Source: Bacteroidales bacterium
Lineage (GTDB): Bacteria > Bacteroidota > Bacteroidia > Bacteroidales > UBA3824
Assembly: GCA_016287995.1 (NCBI GenBank)
Contig: JAEEXW010000074.1
Span: forward strand, 1-10,126
Reading direction: 5' to 3'
DNA length: 10,126 bases
The position numbers were made by a program, and so were the translations under genes. Below the pieces are notes generated by a model. It was not told the DNA's origin. It was given only the letters and a program-made list of their open reading frames with translations, and did no database searches. Positions 1 through 8,036 of the stretch are shown here, piece by piece (position 1 is the stretch's first letter; each line of letters opens with the position of its first letter).

Positions 1-3000
1 TCTTTTATTTTAAGTAAAAGAGTGGCAGTTTGCGATTGTTGTAAACCAAGTACAGGAACATAATTTTTTTTGCCGTTTTTACCAACAATAAAACTATGGT
101 AATCTTTATAATAATTAGTAGGATCGTACAAACAATTGTTTATTCTTCTAAAACTATCATCAAATAAAAATTCGCCATTAAAATTTTTTTTATCAATAGA
201 TAACTCCACATACGGCGGAAGATATGCCTGAAATTTTAGTCTTGAAATTTCATTATTTAAAGTGTCTTTAATAGACAACTTATTACCATTTAATGAAATT
301 GTTTTTTCATCTAATGTAATTTTTACTTTGTTGTTGGAAGAATCAATTGTAGATATTTTGTTTTTATCAAAATACCATGTTAATTGTCTAATATTCACTG
401 TTGTATCTTGTGATATTAGTTCAATTATTATTTCATCATTTGTATGAAGAGTAGCAAATAAATCTCCGTTTGAATAATTATTTTCGGCTGTTATTTTACC
501 ACTTATTTTAAAACTAATCAGAGGATTAAGTCCTTCCACACCTTCAGCCTCCTCTTCCTCAAAATTCCATTTGAAAATTCTGTTTGGTGGATTTTGCAAA
601 TTATCCCACTGAAAATGCCACAACACAACTCCATTGTTGTAATCCAACAGGTTGTCGGTTTTTCCTTTGGCTTGTATATCGTCTTGGAACGGGTGCTCTA
701 ACGATGCGATTCCGTGTGCAAGTTCATGCGCAATAGTACGGTGTCCTGCTCCAAAATATATAAAACCAAAGTTGTAACCCAATGGATTATAACCTGCTAC
801 GCCGTTAGTTTCCGCACCGTCAGGAATAAAAAACAAGTAATTAATATCCGGTTTTATTCGAGAATCGTACGCCGATAAAACTCGTTTTTGGTCATCATTG
901 TAACCCGAAAAACGCCTTTTATCGCCGTGCAAAAACGGAAACAAATTTTCAATATTCAACTCATCCGTTTCGACCTCAAAACTAACTGCCGCCTGTTTGT
1001 AAACTTCATTCAAATACTTTTCTAATTCGGAAGTATTTGGCAGTTTTGCTTCGTTTACACTTACTAAAACTACTTTGTAAGTCTTTTTCTTATAAGTATT
1101 TACAGAAAGTTTGCCGATTTTTTCATCGCCACGGTATGCGTAAATATAATTTGTATCGGCTTTGTTTACGCCCGTGAAATTCAAGATGTTACCTGTTAAT
1201 AATTTGAGTTTTACGCCATATTTGTCTTTGAAAACTACGGAATCTTTTTCAGGATAACTGCCAAAATCAACAATTACTTTGTCGGTTTTCCCGCTTTCAA
1301 TTGATTTGTATCTAAAATCATAATTGCCTGATTTTGAATAGTATTCATCGGTGGCAAAAATGCCGTGGTCGCCACTGCCGAGGTAATCAAAGGCGTAATC
1401 CTGCTTTTGGCTGGGCAAAAAATTAATTTGCCACTGCGCAAGACTGTCGCTTTTGCGGTGGTATTCTTTTAGCAACGCTTTGTTGCCGCCTGTGGCTTTG
1501 TATTCTTTTATGCCCATAACTTGTCCGTTTTTGCTGATTACAACCGAATCTCCTTTGCCGTCTATGATAATACATTGATTTACAGATTTATATATATCGA
1601 GTTTAGTTTCTGTAAAATCTCCGTTTTCATCAATATTTACGGCTATCAAATCACGGTTTTCGTCGGCGTAAAGGTAATCAAACTTTTCCGGAATTACAAT
1701 AGTATCTTGGATTTTTGTACTTGTAGAAACATTATTAGCATCAAGCCAGATATTTTTGACGTATTCTTTAACTTCTTCCGGCTTGACAACATAACCGGGA
1801 AGTTTATGCGATTTGTAATTAGTTTCTATAATCACATTATCAGTATTGATTTTTGTATTCCAAAAATCACAAAGCACTTTTGCTCCGCCTAAATAATCAA
1901 GGATTATGTAAAACTGTCCTTCGAGTGTGCCATTAAAGTTTTCGCTGACTCCTATCATTTCATAACGGGTATCGCCGTTTTTACTTTCAAGTATTTCGCC
2001 GGATTGGAAAGCCGTCTTCAACTCCAAGTTACTAATTTCACGGTCAGGAAATATTTTCCCGCATACAAAATTTGAATCCCTTTCCACTGGTTTTGGAACG
2101 TATGCCTCACACCAGCCGCTCCAATCTGATTTACGGCTTCTGTCGTTATAGCAAATTGCTCTAACTCTGAATTTTATGCGGTAATCAAGTCTTACGGTCT
2201 CAAAAGTATGACGGTTTTCTTTGAACTCGCCAGAAGTCGTTCTTTCTGTCTGATAATCATAAAGTTGGTATTCGTAACTTGTCTGTCCTTCGTCGGCGTT
2301 CCACAAAAATGTTACTTCGTTTTTATACACGCTTGATTTTAATCCCGTTACATCAACAGGAAGATTTTTGTATTTAAAGGTATAAATATCAGACTTGCCG
2401 TTGTTTTTAAACTTTTGAAAACCGCTTTCGTCCCGTGCTATAATCCGCCAAGCGTATTTCTTGCCAATTTTCATATTTACAAAATTCGTATTGAAATTAT
2501 AAAAGCAAATGTTTGTAACTGAATCTTCAAAAAAAGGTATTGTAGACTCTGCAACCGTTTGCAGACTAACGTTTTCTGTTTGGATTTCAAACAGTTGAAA
2601 TTTGTATTTCGTAACTGTGGCATACGAAAACGACGGCTGTTTCCACTGAAAAGTAATAACAGGATTTGCATTCGGGTTTTCGTATGCGGCGTTGTTTTCA
2701 GGAAATTTCAGTTTCGGAGCGGCGGCAAGTGTTGCAAACATATTCAAACTCGCAACGTTGGAAACTCTGATTCCCGTCAAGGCATTAACGGCATAAATTT
2801 GCAGTTTGTTGCTGCCTTCGGGCAACTGTCCCGCCTGACGGTAATTATAACCGTTGAAATTGATGTTGTTTTGATTGAAATACTGCGACAAGTCGCTGAC
2901 AGGCAATATTTTTGTCTCGCCGCCGGAAATGTTCAAAGACTGAATGTTTTGAAGTATGGTCGTAAATTTCTTGTTGCCGTTAGTGATTGTCATCACAAAT

Positions 3001-3194
3001 TTTATCGGCATATTCAAAATCGTTATATCACTGACTGTCAATGTCAAAGTAAATGTCGAAGGCACTGAATTGACAAGTTCGGACAGTTTCAATGGGTAAC
3101 GCCCTGTACCCGTTAGAAACAAATTCACAGGAAAAACCTGTGAAAAAACCGGTAAAAAAAATATACTAAATAATAACGTAAATAAATATCTCAT
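1..3194 (-). CDS. Large secreted TANFOR/FN3-like protein with core zinc metallopeptidase (3' end outside window)
   Basis: Open from ATG at 3194 to the window edge with no stop, 1064 codons visible. A Sec signal peptide ends FLPVFS|Q (residues 1-18). Residues about 20-160 (RYPLKLSELV, then LPVSDLSQYF, GYNYRQAGQLPEGSNKLQIY) resemble the N-terminal region of Bacteroidota proteins called TANFOR, judged from memory of the family. Two FN3-like domains follow (about 160-265 and 277-370; the second ends SDWSGWCE, like a WSxWS box). A beta-rich linker (about 371-700, with CGKIFPDREI at its start) leads to a metallopeptidase module with zinc motif HELAHGIASLEH at 823-834 and a Met-turn-like NLLDY at 848-852, where Leu replaces Met. 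After about residue 918 the DNA becomes very AT-rich. It starts 17 bp after the FN3 gene, so it is probably in the same operon. Likely exported to the cell surface; substrate unknown. It may be an effector carrier rather than a digestive protease. Confidence 0.9.
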   Translation of the reverse strand, partial: MRYLFTLLFSIFFLPVFSQVFPVNLFLTGTGRYPLKLSELVNSVPSTFTLTLTVSDITILNMPIKFVMTITNGNKKFTTILQNIQSLNISGGETKILPVSDLSQYFNQNNINFNGYNYRQAGQLPEGSNKLQIYAVNALTGIRVSNVASLNMFATLAAAPKLKFPENNAAYENPNANPVITFQWKQPSFSYATVTKYKFQLFEIQTENVSLQTVAESTIPFFEDSVTNICFYNFNTNFVNMKIGKKYAWRIIARDESGFQKFKNNGKSDIYTFKYKNLPVDVTGLKSSVYKNEVTFLWNADEGQTSYEYQLYDYQTERTTSGEFKENRHTFETVRLDYRIKFRVRAICYNDRSRKSDWSGWCEAYVPKPVERDSNFVCGKIFPDREISNLELKTAFQSGEILESKNGDTRYEMIGVSENFNGTLEGQFYIILDYLGGAKVLCDFWNTKINTDNVIIETNYKSHKLPGYVVKPEEVKEYVKNIWLDANNVSTSTKIQDTIVIPEKFDYLYADENRDLIAVNIDENGDFTETKLDIYKSVNQCIIIDGKGDSVVISKNGQVMGIKEYKATGGNKALLKEYHRKSDSLAQWQINFLPSQKQDYAFDYLGSGDHGIFATDEYYSKSGNYDFRYKSIESGKTDKVIVDFGSYPEKDSVVFKDKYGVKLKLLTGNILNFTGVNKADTNYIYAYRGDEKIGKLSVNTYKKKTYKVVLVSVNEAKLPNTSELEKYLNEVYKQAAVSFEVETDELNIENLFPFLHGDKRRFSGYNDDQKRVLSAYDSRIKPDINYLFFIPDGAETNGVAGYNPLGYNFGFIYFGAGHRTIAHELAHGIASLEHPFQDDIQAKGKTDNLLDYNNGVVLWHFQWDNLQNPPNRIFKWNFEEEEAEGVEGLNPLISFKISGKITAENNYSNGDLFATLHTNDEIIIELISQDTTVNIRQLTWYFDKNKISTIDSSNNKVKITLDEKTISLNGNKLSIKDTLNNEISRLKFQAYLPPYVELSIDKKNFNGEFLFDDSFRRINNCLYDPTNYYKDYHSFIVGKNGKKNYVPVLGLQQSQTATLLLKIK
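500..1105 (-). other. Core metallopeptidase module of the left protein
   Basis: Within the CDS at 1-3194. It begins KLSVNTYKKKTYKVVLVSVN and runs through YNDDQKRVLSAYD, YLFFIPDG, GYNFGFIYFG, the zinc motif HELAHGIASLEH (codons at 728-693), NLLDY (codons at 653-639) and LWHFQWDNLQNP. It aligns along its whole length with module 1 of the right protein. The zinc motif is one residue longer than the standard metzincin HExxHxxGxxH, with the third His at position 12; Ser stands where the right copy has Gly. The similarly placed HELGHGxFxLxH in Bacteroidota large secreted proteins (from memory) suggests this is the conserved core peptidase of the family. Confidence 0.75.
997..1112. repeat. Left copy of 116-bp identical direct repeat (paralogue core)
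   Basis: Read base by base, 997-1112 equals 9990-10105, both in the same orientation and in frame. It encodes KLSVNTYKKKTYKVVLVSVN onward to YLNEVYKQ. To its right the copies differ at 1113, 1116, 1128 and 1131, all third codon positions and synonymous. To its left the identity drops at once. Confidence 0.95.
3124..3144. repeat. Perfect 8-bp inverted repeat with 5-nt loop
   Basis: ttcacagg-aaaaa-cctgtgaa lies within the codons for the end of the signal peptide (VFSQVFPVN) of the large left protein, about 50 nt after its start codon. On the minus-strand mRNA it would form a short hairpin. It sits inside coding sequence, so it is not a terminator. A slowing of translation during export is possible but speculative. 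Confidence 0.5.
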
Positions 3195-3211
3195 CGCTGT
3201 TTACTCAAAAA

Positions 3212-5254
3212 TCAATTTTCAATATATACTTCGTTTGAAAGCAAAGATTGCATATCGTCTGTATAAATTATTTTTACACAATAAGTTAGACTTTCGCCAA
3301 CGGATATTTTTTCTTCAAAAACATTTCCTTTGACATATTTATAAGTTCTAAGCGGCGAACCGTTTACACTGCGATAAACAATCACCGATTTGATATTTTT
3401 CCCCGACTTTTCCGCCCACAAAAGCCGTATAACATCAGCGTTTTTCTTAATTTTCAAATCAACAGACTCTTGTTTCTCCGTATAATTTTCTTTAAAAATT
3501 CTTGGATAAATATCCGATTTGTTGCCGAAGCCGTCAACCGCAACAATTCCATAAACGCATTCGCCGTTAATTGTATCTTTATCCTTATAACACGTTGTAT
3601 TATAACCTGTTTCAGCAACAACCCGATAATCATTGTCGGAAGAAGACTTCTTGAAAACAATATACTTTACAACATCATCCGCACTTGACTTTTGCCATAT
3701 AAGTTTCAGTTTGCCGTTTGATTGAACAATATCAAAATTTCTGATTACGGGCGGCGGTACTGTATCAAAACGTTTGACTTCAAGTATGTCTGAAAAAACA
3801 CTCTGATTATCGCGACCGTCAACCGCAACAAGCCGGTAATATACTGATTTTGACAGAGTTTTTAAACTTATTGTGTCAACATAAAAAGTGTCTTTCAGCA
3901 TTGATGGCAGACAAGGAACAAACTCATGCATAAGATTTTCTGCATAAAAAAGTCTGAATCCTTTGACATCTATGTCAGTATTTTCCCATGATAAAAAAAC
4001 TCGTCCGAGACTGTCGCAAAATCCGTGCGGTTTGTCGGGTTTTGCCGGAGGTATGGAATCAATTAACATTGCATACGAAGGAAACGGATTTAGTTTTTCT
4101 TCATATCCGTTAAAAACCGAAATATAATAATAATTGTCGGGAAATGGATTTTTGTCAACAAATTTTTCTCCTAAACCGCTATATATCAAATCCTTTACAC
4201 TGTCAGGACTTGAAGAACGGTAAATTTTGAACCCGGAAATCAGTTTTTTGTCTTTTTCAGAAAACTGCCATTCCAATACTACAGAATTATTATCAACGGG
4301 ATAACATGCAGTAAAATCCGCATATCCGTTTATTTTTGCCACTGCTTGAATTTCAACCGACTCCGACGGCAGACTTTCTTCTGCGAAAGAATCAACGCCA
4401 ATAATACGGTACAGATATTTTTGATTTTCAACCAAGGAAGTATCCCTGAAAACGACTTCCGAATATTTTTCAGAATAATAATTTTTTACAACCGGAGTTT
4501 CAGAATTCAACCGTTGGTAACTGTCGCCGCCGTCGTTGGAGCGTTCTACAAAAAAACAATTAAAATCTTTATTACCTATTGTATTCAAATAAATTACAGC
4601 AGACTTTCCGTCAAAATACGCTTCCGGCTTTTCACATGGCTTTTGGTCTGTGTACCCGCTTAAACCACAAAAAGCGTACGCAGTATCGTTAAAAAGCGAA
4701 TCCTGTTGAAAAAAAGTTATCCTGTAAACGTACTTTTCATTTTTACGTACGTCAAAATCCTCATAATAAAGACCAGAAAGTCCGGCTGTTAAAGTATCCA
4801 TATCGCAACAAAAAAGCAAAACGGAAAACTTCATCATATCAGAATTATATTTTTTGAAAATCCCCTGCGGAGTAATCTGCGTTGCCGATTCTTCATCCGA
4901 ATCGAAAATACATTCTGCGGCAATCAACGGATATTTTTGAGAAGAATATTTTTCAAAATCCTTTTCACTTGAAATTTTAAACGGCGTTGTACCGATAATT
5001 TTGGGTTTTACGGGTAAAACTTGTATGCCGTTCTTCAAAACAGTAATTCTTTCGAGTTTGTAACCGCTGTTCAAAGAAAATTTCCATGCTGAATAATTCG
5101 TAGGAATCCATCGCAGACGAATGCTTTTTTGAGACGGATTTGCTATAATTTTGATGTTCTCTTGATTCTGACACAATGCAAAATCAGAAAACATTGTCAG
5201 CATAAAACATAAAATTATAAAACTAACTTTCCTTATTTTTACTGTTTTTTTCAT
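3212..5254 (-). CDS. Secreted multi-FN3 protein, operon partner of the metallopeptidase protein
   Basis: This 680-residue protein has a signal peptide (MKKTVKIRKV, a hydrophobic core, then FALC|Q at 28/29). The mature part holds about six fibronectin-III-like units, near residues 32-200, 206-303, 306-400, 401-495, 499-590 and 598-680. Each shows an early IRLRW, VVLEW, VFLSW, LKLIW or IRLLW strand and a late YLYRIIGVD, YYRLVAVDG or VYGIVAVDG strand. There is no catalytic motif and no C-terminal sorting domain that I recognise. I chose the ATG at 5254 because it places the positively charged n-region correctly; an in-frame ATG at 5281 would add nine residues (MFTILVFGQ). The start lies inside the end of the barrel gene (32-bp overlap), suggesting translational coupling. 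A scaffold or adhesin role next to the barrel and the following large protein is inferred. FALC is a poor lipobox, so a lipoprotein is unlikely. Confidence 0.9.
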   Translation of the reverse strand: MKKTVKIRKVSFIILCFMLTMFSDFALCQNQENIKIIANPSQKSIRLRWIPTNYSAWKFSLNSGYKLERITVLKNGIQVLPVKPKIIGTTPFKISSEKDFEKYSSQKYPLIAAECIFDSDEESATQITPQGIFKKYNSDMMKFSVLLFCCDMDTLTAGLSGLYYEDFDVRKNEKYVYRITFFQQDSLFNDTAYAFCGLSGYTDQKPCEKPEAYFDGKSAVIYLNTIGNKDFNCFFVERSNDGGDSYQRLNSETPVVKNYYSEKYSEVVFRDTSLVENQKYLYRIIGVDSFAEESLPSESVEIQAVAKINGYADFTACYPVDNNSVVLEWQFSEKDKKLISGFKIYRSSSPDSVKDLIYSGLGEKFVDKNPFPDNYYYISVFNGYEEKLNPFPSYAMLIDSIPPAKPDKPHGFCDSLGRVFLSWENTDIDVKGFRLFYAENLMHEFVPCLPSMLKDTFYVDTISLKTLSKSVYYRLVAVDGRDNQSVFSDILEVKRFDTVPPPVIRNFDIVQSNGKLKLIWQKSSADDVVKYIVFKKSSSDNDYRVVAETGYNTTCYKDKDTINGECVYGIVAVDGFGNKSDIYPRIFKENYTEKQESVDLKIKKNADVIRLLWAEKSGKNIKSVIVYRSVNGSPLRTYKYVKGNVFEEKISVGESLTYCVKIIYTDDMQSLLSNEVYIEN

Positions 5255-6860
5255 TTGCCCAAATACTAAAATTGTAAACATAACTTAAATTCAACGTATA
5301 TTTGTTGTCGGAAGACGGATTTCTTATGTAACATGTTGAAAATGAAATACTATGCCTATGAAGCAAAGTCCAGAGCATATTCAACTTAACGTTTTGAATA
5401 TCAGTTCTTAGAGTTTCGTTTTTTGTCTCAGCAAAAGTGTAAACAAATGATAATACAAACTTTTCTGCGATTTTTTTCCCTACATTCAGCGTAATTGTTT
5501 TTATTTCAGAATTATATACAATACCCGTAGTTTTGTTAAATCCCAGATTCGTTGCCAGAGTTATTTTTGCGCCGGAAAAAGTTGACGAATATCCTAAATT
5601 GGCGTTAAAAATTTTCGCATTGGAAAATAAAGTATCATAGTGTTGACTTCCGCTTGTTTTTTGATACAACAGCGAAGAATAAAGATTTTGGCTGACAGTC
5701 TTCTTTTCTGGCAGTTGATAATTTGCCCCAAAATTTAAGGTCGTATTTATCCTTGAATATTTGCAAGTGTCAAAATCTTCAAAATCAGAGGTTTTAACAA
5801 GTTGCTGATAATTATCTTTTAAATTTACATAACTTTGGTCGTTGTTTAATAACAAGTTAAGTTTAAGACTACTGGTTATTTCAGAATCAATAGAAAAAGA
5901 AAATGCAACATTCTTATCAGTTGTAACATTTTGATTTTCAATATTATCATGTCTAATACCGGCATCTCCGGAAATATTTGTCTTTGGTATTTTATCAACG
6001 GAAAAATTAACGGTCAAAAGTTCTTCGTCCTCATTGAAGTAATATCCGCCGAGAGTTCGATAATTAGGCGGCAAACGACGGTAACTTAATCCTAATGAAC
6101 CGGCTTCCGAATTATAAGCCATTGCACATTCAAAAGCCTTATACAAAAAAACATCATTGCTTTCTGCCATTTTACTGAAAGCATATTCTCCGGTGAAACT
6201 CAAATTTTCTTTAATTTGAAATTCAGTCTTGATGCTTGCTGCAAAATTATTTTCAGGGGCAACGCATTGATTTTCAAATCCGGTAAAATCAACGGATTTT
6301 TCTTTGTCTTTTATTTCAATAAAATTTGCAAAAATACTATATTGGTCTGATTTGTAGCCTATTTTCATTCCTCCGCCAAAACTGGCATATCCGGCATCTG
6401 TGGTTGTAGAATCGGGTTTTACCGCTTTTTTTAACCGCCCTGAAAAACCTTCCACATTCCAGCCGTGCGAAGGATGATAAGACATTCCGCCGCCCAAAAA
6501 ATCGTGCCCGTTCATAGTGTAATCGCTAAAAATCATAGAGTTATAACCTGCATACAAAGTAAAATCCTTGTAACTTGGATTCAATGAAAAACGGTTGAAA
6601 GGCAGTGCCATATTTTTTGTAAAATTGTTGTTTGTATAAGCAAACGAAACTGGCACATTGAAAACACCCCAAAAACAAGAACTCAGATTACCAGTAAGAT
6701 AATAACTATTATTTGTGGAATCATGTATTATATCTTCCTGCATATTCAAATTCAAACCTCCCGTAGTTGTTACAGGTTTGGTTTTAACAATATTTTCTAT
6801 ATTTTGCGCTTTCAACGAAACAGAAAGCAGTAATATCAGAATCAGAAACAATAATTTCAT
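5223..6860 (-). CDS. Outer-membrane beta-barrel protein
   Basis: This 545-residue protein has a signal peptide ending SVSLKA|Q (18/19). The rest is a long run of alternating hydrophobic/polar beta strands with aromatic ends and short polar turns, for example YASFGGGMKIGYKS, AGSLGLSYRRLP and KFVLSFVYTFAET. The penultimate segment is an amphipathic strand (YTLNLSYVYNFSIW), as expected for a barrel end, followed by a polar tail of about ten residues that overlaps the start of the next gene. There is no TonB plug or other named domain, and it is not obviously PorP/SprF. It is probably an integral outer-membrane protein serving as anchor or exit for the FN3 and metallopeptidase proteins encoded directly downstream. 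The barrel assignment is strong; the partner role is inferred from operon order. The start ATG has an A-rich leader (cgaaaaaa) typical of Bacteroidota. Confidence 0.87.
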   Translation of the reverse strand: MKLLFLILILLLSVSLKAQNIENIVKTKPVTTTGGLNLNMQEDIIHDSTNNSYYLTGNLSSCFWGVFNVPVSFAYTNNNFTKNMALPFNRFSLNPSYKDFTLYAGYNSMIFSDYTMNGHDFLGGGMSYHPSHGWNVEGFSGRLKKAVKPDSTTTDAGYASFGGGMKIGYKSDQYSIFANFIEIKDKEKSVDFTGFENQCVAPENNFAASIKTEFQIKENLSFTGEYAFSKMAESNDVFLYKAFECAMAYNSEAGSLGLSYRRLPPNYRTLGGYYFNEDEELLTVNFSVDKIPKTNISGDAGIRHDNIENQNVTTDKNVAFSFSIDSEITSSLKLNLLLNNDQSYVNLKDNYQQLVKTSDFEDFDTCKYSRINTTLNFGANYQLPEKKTVSQNLYSSLLYQKTSGSQHYDTLFSNAKIFNANLGYSSTFSGAKITLATNLGFNKTTGIVYNSEIKTITLNVGKKIAEKFVLSFVYTFAETKNETLRTDIQNVKLNMLWTLLHRHSISFSTCYIRNPSSDNKYTLNLSYVYNFSIWANEKNSKNKES

Positions 6861-6873
6861 TTTTTTCGTACAG

Positions 6874-6881
6874 CAAATTTA
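6874..6881 (-). promoter_or_regulatory. Possible Bacteroidota -7 box (TAAATTTG)
   Basis: In the 42-bp gap ahead of the barrel gene, the largest gap in the window, the minus strand reads TAAATTTG, matching the TAnnTTTG -7 element known from Bacteroides. It is 13 bp from the ATG, and I see no convincing -33 TTTG. In AT-rich DNA this can occur by chance. If real, the barrel-FN3-metallopeptidase operon has its own promoter with a very short leader. Confidence 0.25.
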
Positions 6882-6902
6882 ACTCATAATGTAAAAATAA
6901 AA

Positions 6903-8036
6903 TTACCACTCGTACCACAATTGATAATTTCCGCAATTTTCTTGCATCCAGTCATACACTTTTCTACAAAACTCATCAGTAAGATTATCACGTATATTCT
7001 GAAATTTATTATATTGCTCATAATACCATAAAAAACGTAGAGACTTATACAAATCAACGTTAGTTACATTATAAACAATATTTAAAAAGGCAAAACATTT
7101 GATATGATAATTGTAGTTATGATTAGAATCATCATTAGTTTCTTCCATCTCTTCAGAATATATAAATCGAGGTGATAACAAATATTTTGATAATTCATAA
7201 TAAGATTCATCAGTATGAACTAACGCCAAATATTTTATATTTTTTGCCATTCGTTGTGTATATAAATCATCAAGTGTATCGGTTTTATCAAACTTCCAAT
7301 TTTCGTCCTTTATTGGGTCATATTTCCACCCATTTAAATATTCAGTTTTCCCGTGCGCCGCTAAAACGACTTTAATTATTTCTTTTATATTTGCATAGGC
7401 AGATATGTCCCCTACATTTTGAGAAACACCAGATACATTTCCCCAATTGATTTGGGAATGATATAATTTTAACAATTCCATTTCAATTTCTTCATCATAC
7501 ACAAATTTACACGCTTTTATAATTACGTATAAATCAAAATGATATTTATCTTTATACTCTGAAATGAGGGAATCTTTTTTGTTTTCGTAAAATAGTTGTT
7601 TCTCTTTTTTATAGATTTGCGACAATGTATCAATGCATTTTGACGACTTAGGAATAAATGTAATTTGAGACAATTCTTTTTTAATCAAAGAATCTAATTC
7701 GCCTTCCATAAAATCGTTTCGCAATAGTTGTAAGATACGATTCCGCATTTGACTATCATAATAACTTGCAACTCGGAAGTCAATTCCACACTTATTATAT
7801 TCAAAGAGACAATTATAATAACATTTGTCAAAATAATTGCACATAGGACGATTATAAATATATTGTTTTACAAAATCTATTTTGCGAAAATTCAATAAAG
7901 TTTGCCTATCATGGCAAACTATTGAATCAATTTTTTTTTGTACTTCATTTGGGGTAAGCATAGTTTTTTCGCATGAATTCTGCGAAAAAACTTTAAGACT
8001 GATATGAAACAATAATATTAGTAATATAATCTTCAT
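6903..8036 (-). CDS. Exported Cys-rich protein of unknown family; candidate immunity protein
   Basis: This 377-residue protein has a signal peptide (MKIILLILLFHISLKVFS|Q), so it acts in the periplasm or outside. I do not recognise the family. The mature part looks mostly alpha-helical and charged, with 11 cysteines. Four of them lie in a C-x5-C-x3-C-x6-C cluster near residues 62-79 (MCNYFDKCYYNCLFEYNKC), which could form disulfides after export. The C-terminus is aromatic (NYQLWYEW). It has no enzyme motif. Its ATG overlaps the TGA of the two-protease gene upstream by 4 bp (ATGA), so the two are almost certainly co-translated. Its DNA is as AT-rich as the tip of that protease gene and unlike the more GC-rich core, suggesting tip and partner travel together. 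A toxin/immunity pairing (inhibitor of the C-terminal metallopeptidase) is the best guess, but it is inference. It could instead be a chaperone or an accessory effector. Confidence 0.9.
   Translation of the reverse strand: MKIILLILLFHISLKVFSQNSCEKTMLTPNEVQKKIDSIVCHDRQTLLNFRKIDFVKQYIYNRPMCNYFDKCYYNCLFEYNKCGIDFRVASYYDSQMRNRILQLLRNDFMEGELDSLIKKELSQITFIPKSSKCIDTLSQIYKKEKQLFYENKKDSLISEYKDKYHFDLYVIIKACKFVYDEEIEMELLKLYHSQINWGNVSGVSQNVGDISAYANIKEIIKVVLAAHGKTEYLNGWKYDPIKDENWKFDKTDTLDDLYTQRMAKNIKYLALVHTDESYYELSKYLLSPRFIYSEEMEETNDDSNHNYNYHIKCFAFLNIVYNVTNVDLYKSLRFLWYYEQYNKFQNIRDNLTDEFCRKVYDWMQENCGNYQLWYEW
8033..8036 (-). promoter_or_regulatory. ATGA stop/start overlap (translational coupling)
   Basis: The TGA of the two-protease gene and the ATG of the Cys-rich exported protein share bases (tcat on the plus strand). 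Such overlaps generally fix the expression ratio by re-initiation. It supports the two genes acting as a pair. Confidence 0.85.

Noticed and set aside
262..447. Plus-strand ORF of 61 residues
   Set aside because: Antisense to the AT-rich tip of the left gene, whose frame is open to the edge and matches the right paralogue.
1521..1892. Plus-strand ORF of 123 residues
   Set aside because: It lies antisense inside the long minus-strand coding frame, whose protein is family-like, and has no recognisable domain.
2559..3068. Plus-strand ORF of 169 residues
   Set aside because: Antisense shadow of the N-terminal and FN3 region of the large left gene; its composition follows the opposite strand.
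3124..3144. Inverted repeat as a rho-independent terminator
   Set aside because: It is inside a coding sequence near its 5' end, with only eight pairs and no T-tract on the minus strand after it.
5168..5254. Lipoprotein signal in the FN3 protein (FALC before Q)
   Set aside because: The residues before Cys do not fit a lipobox ([LVI][ASTVI][GAS]C); cleavage after ALC by signal peptidase I is more likely.
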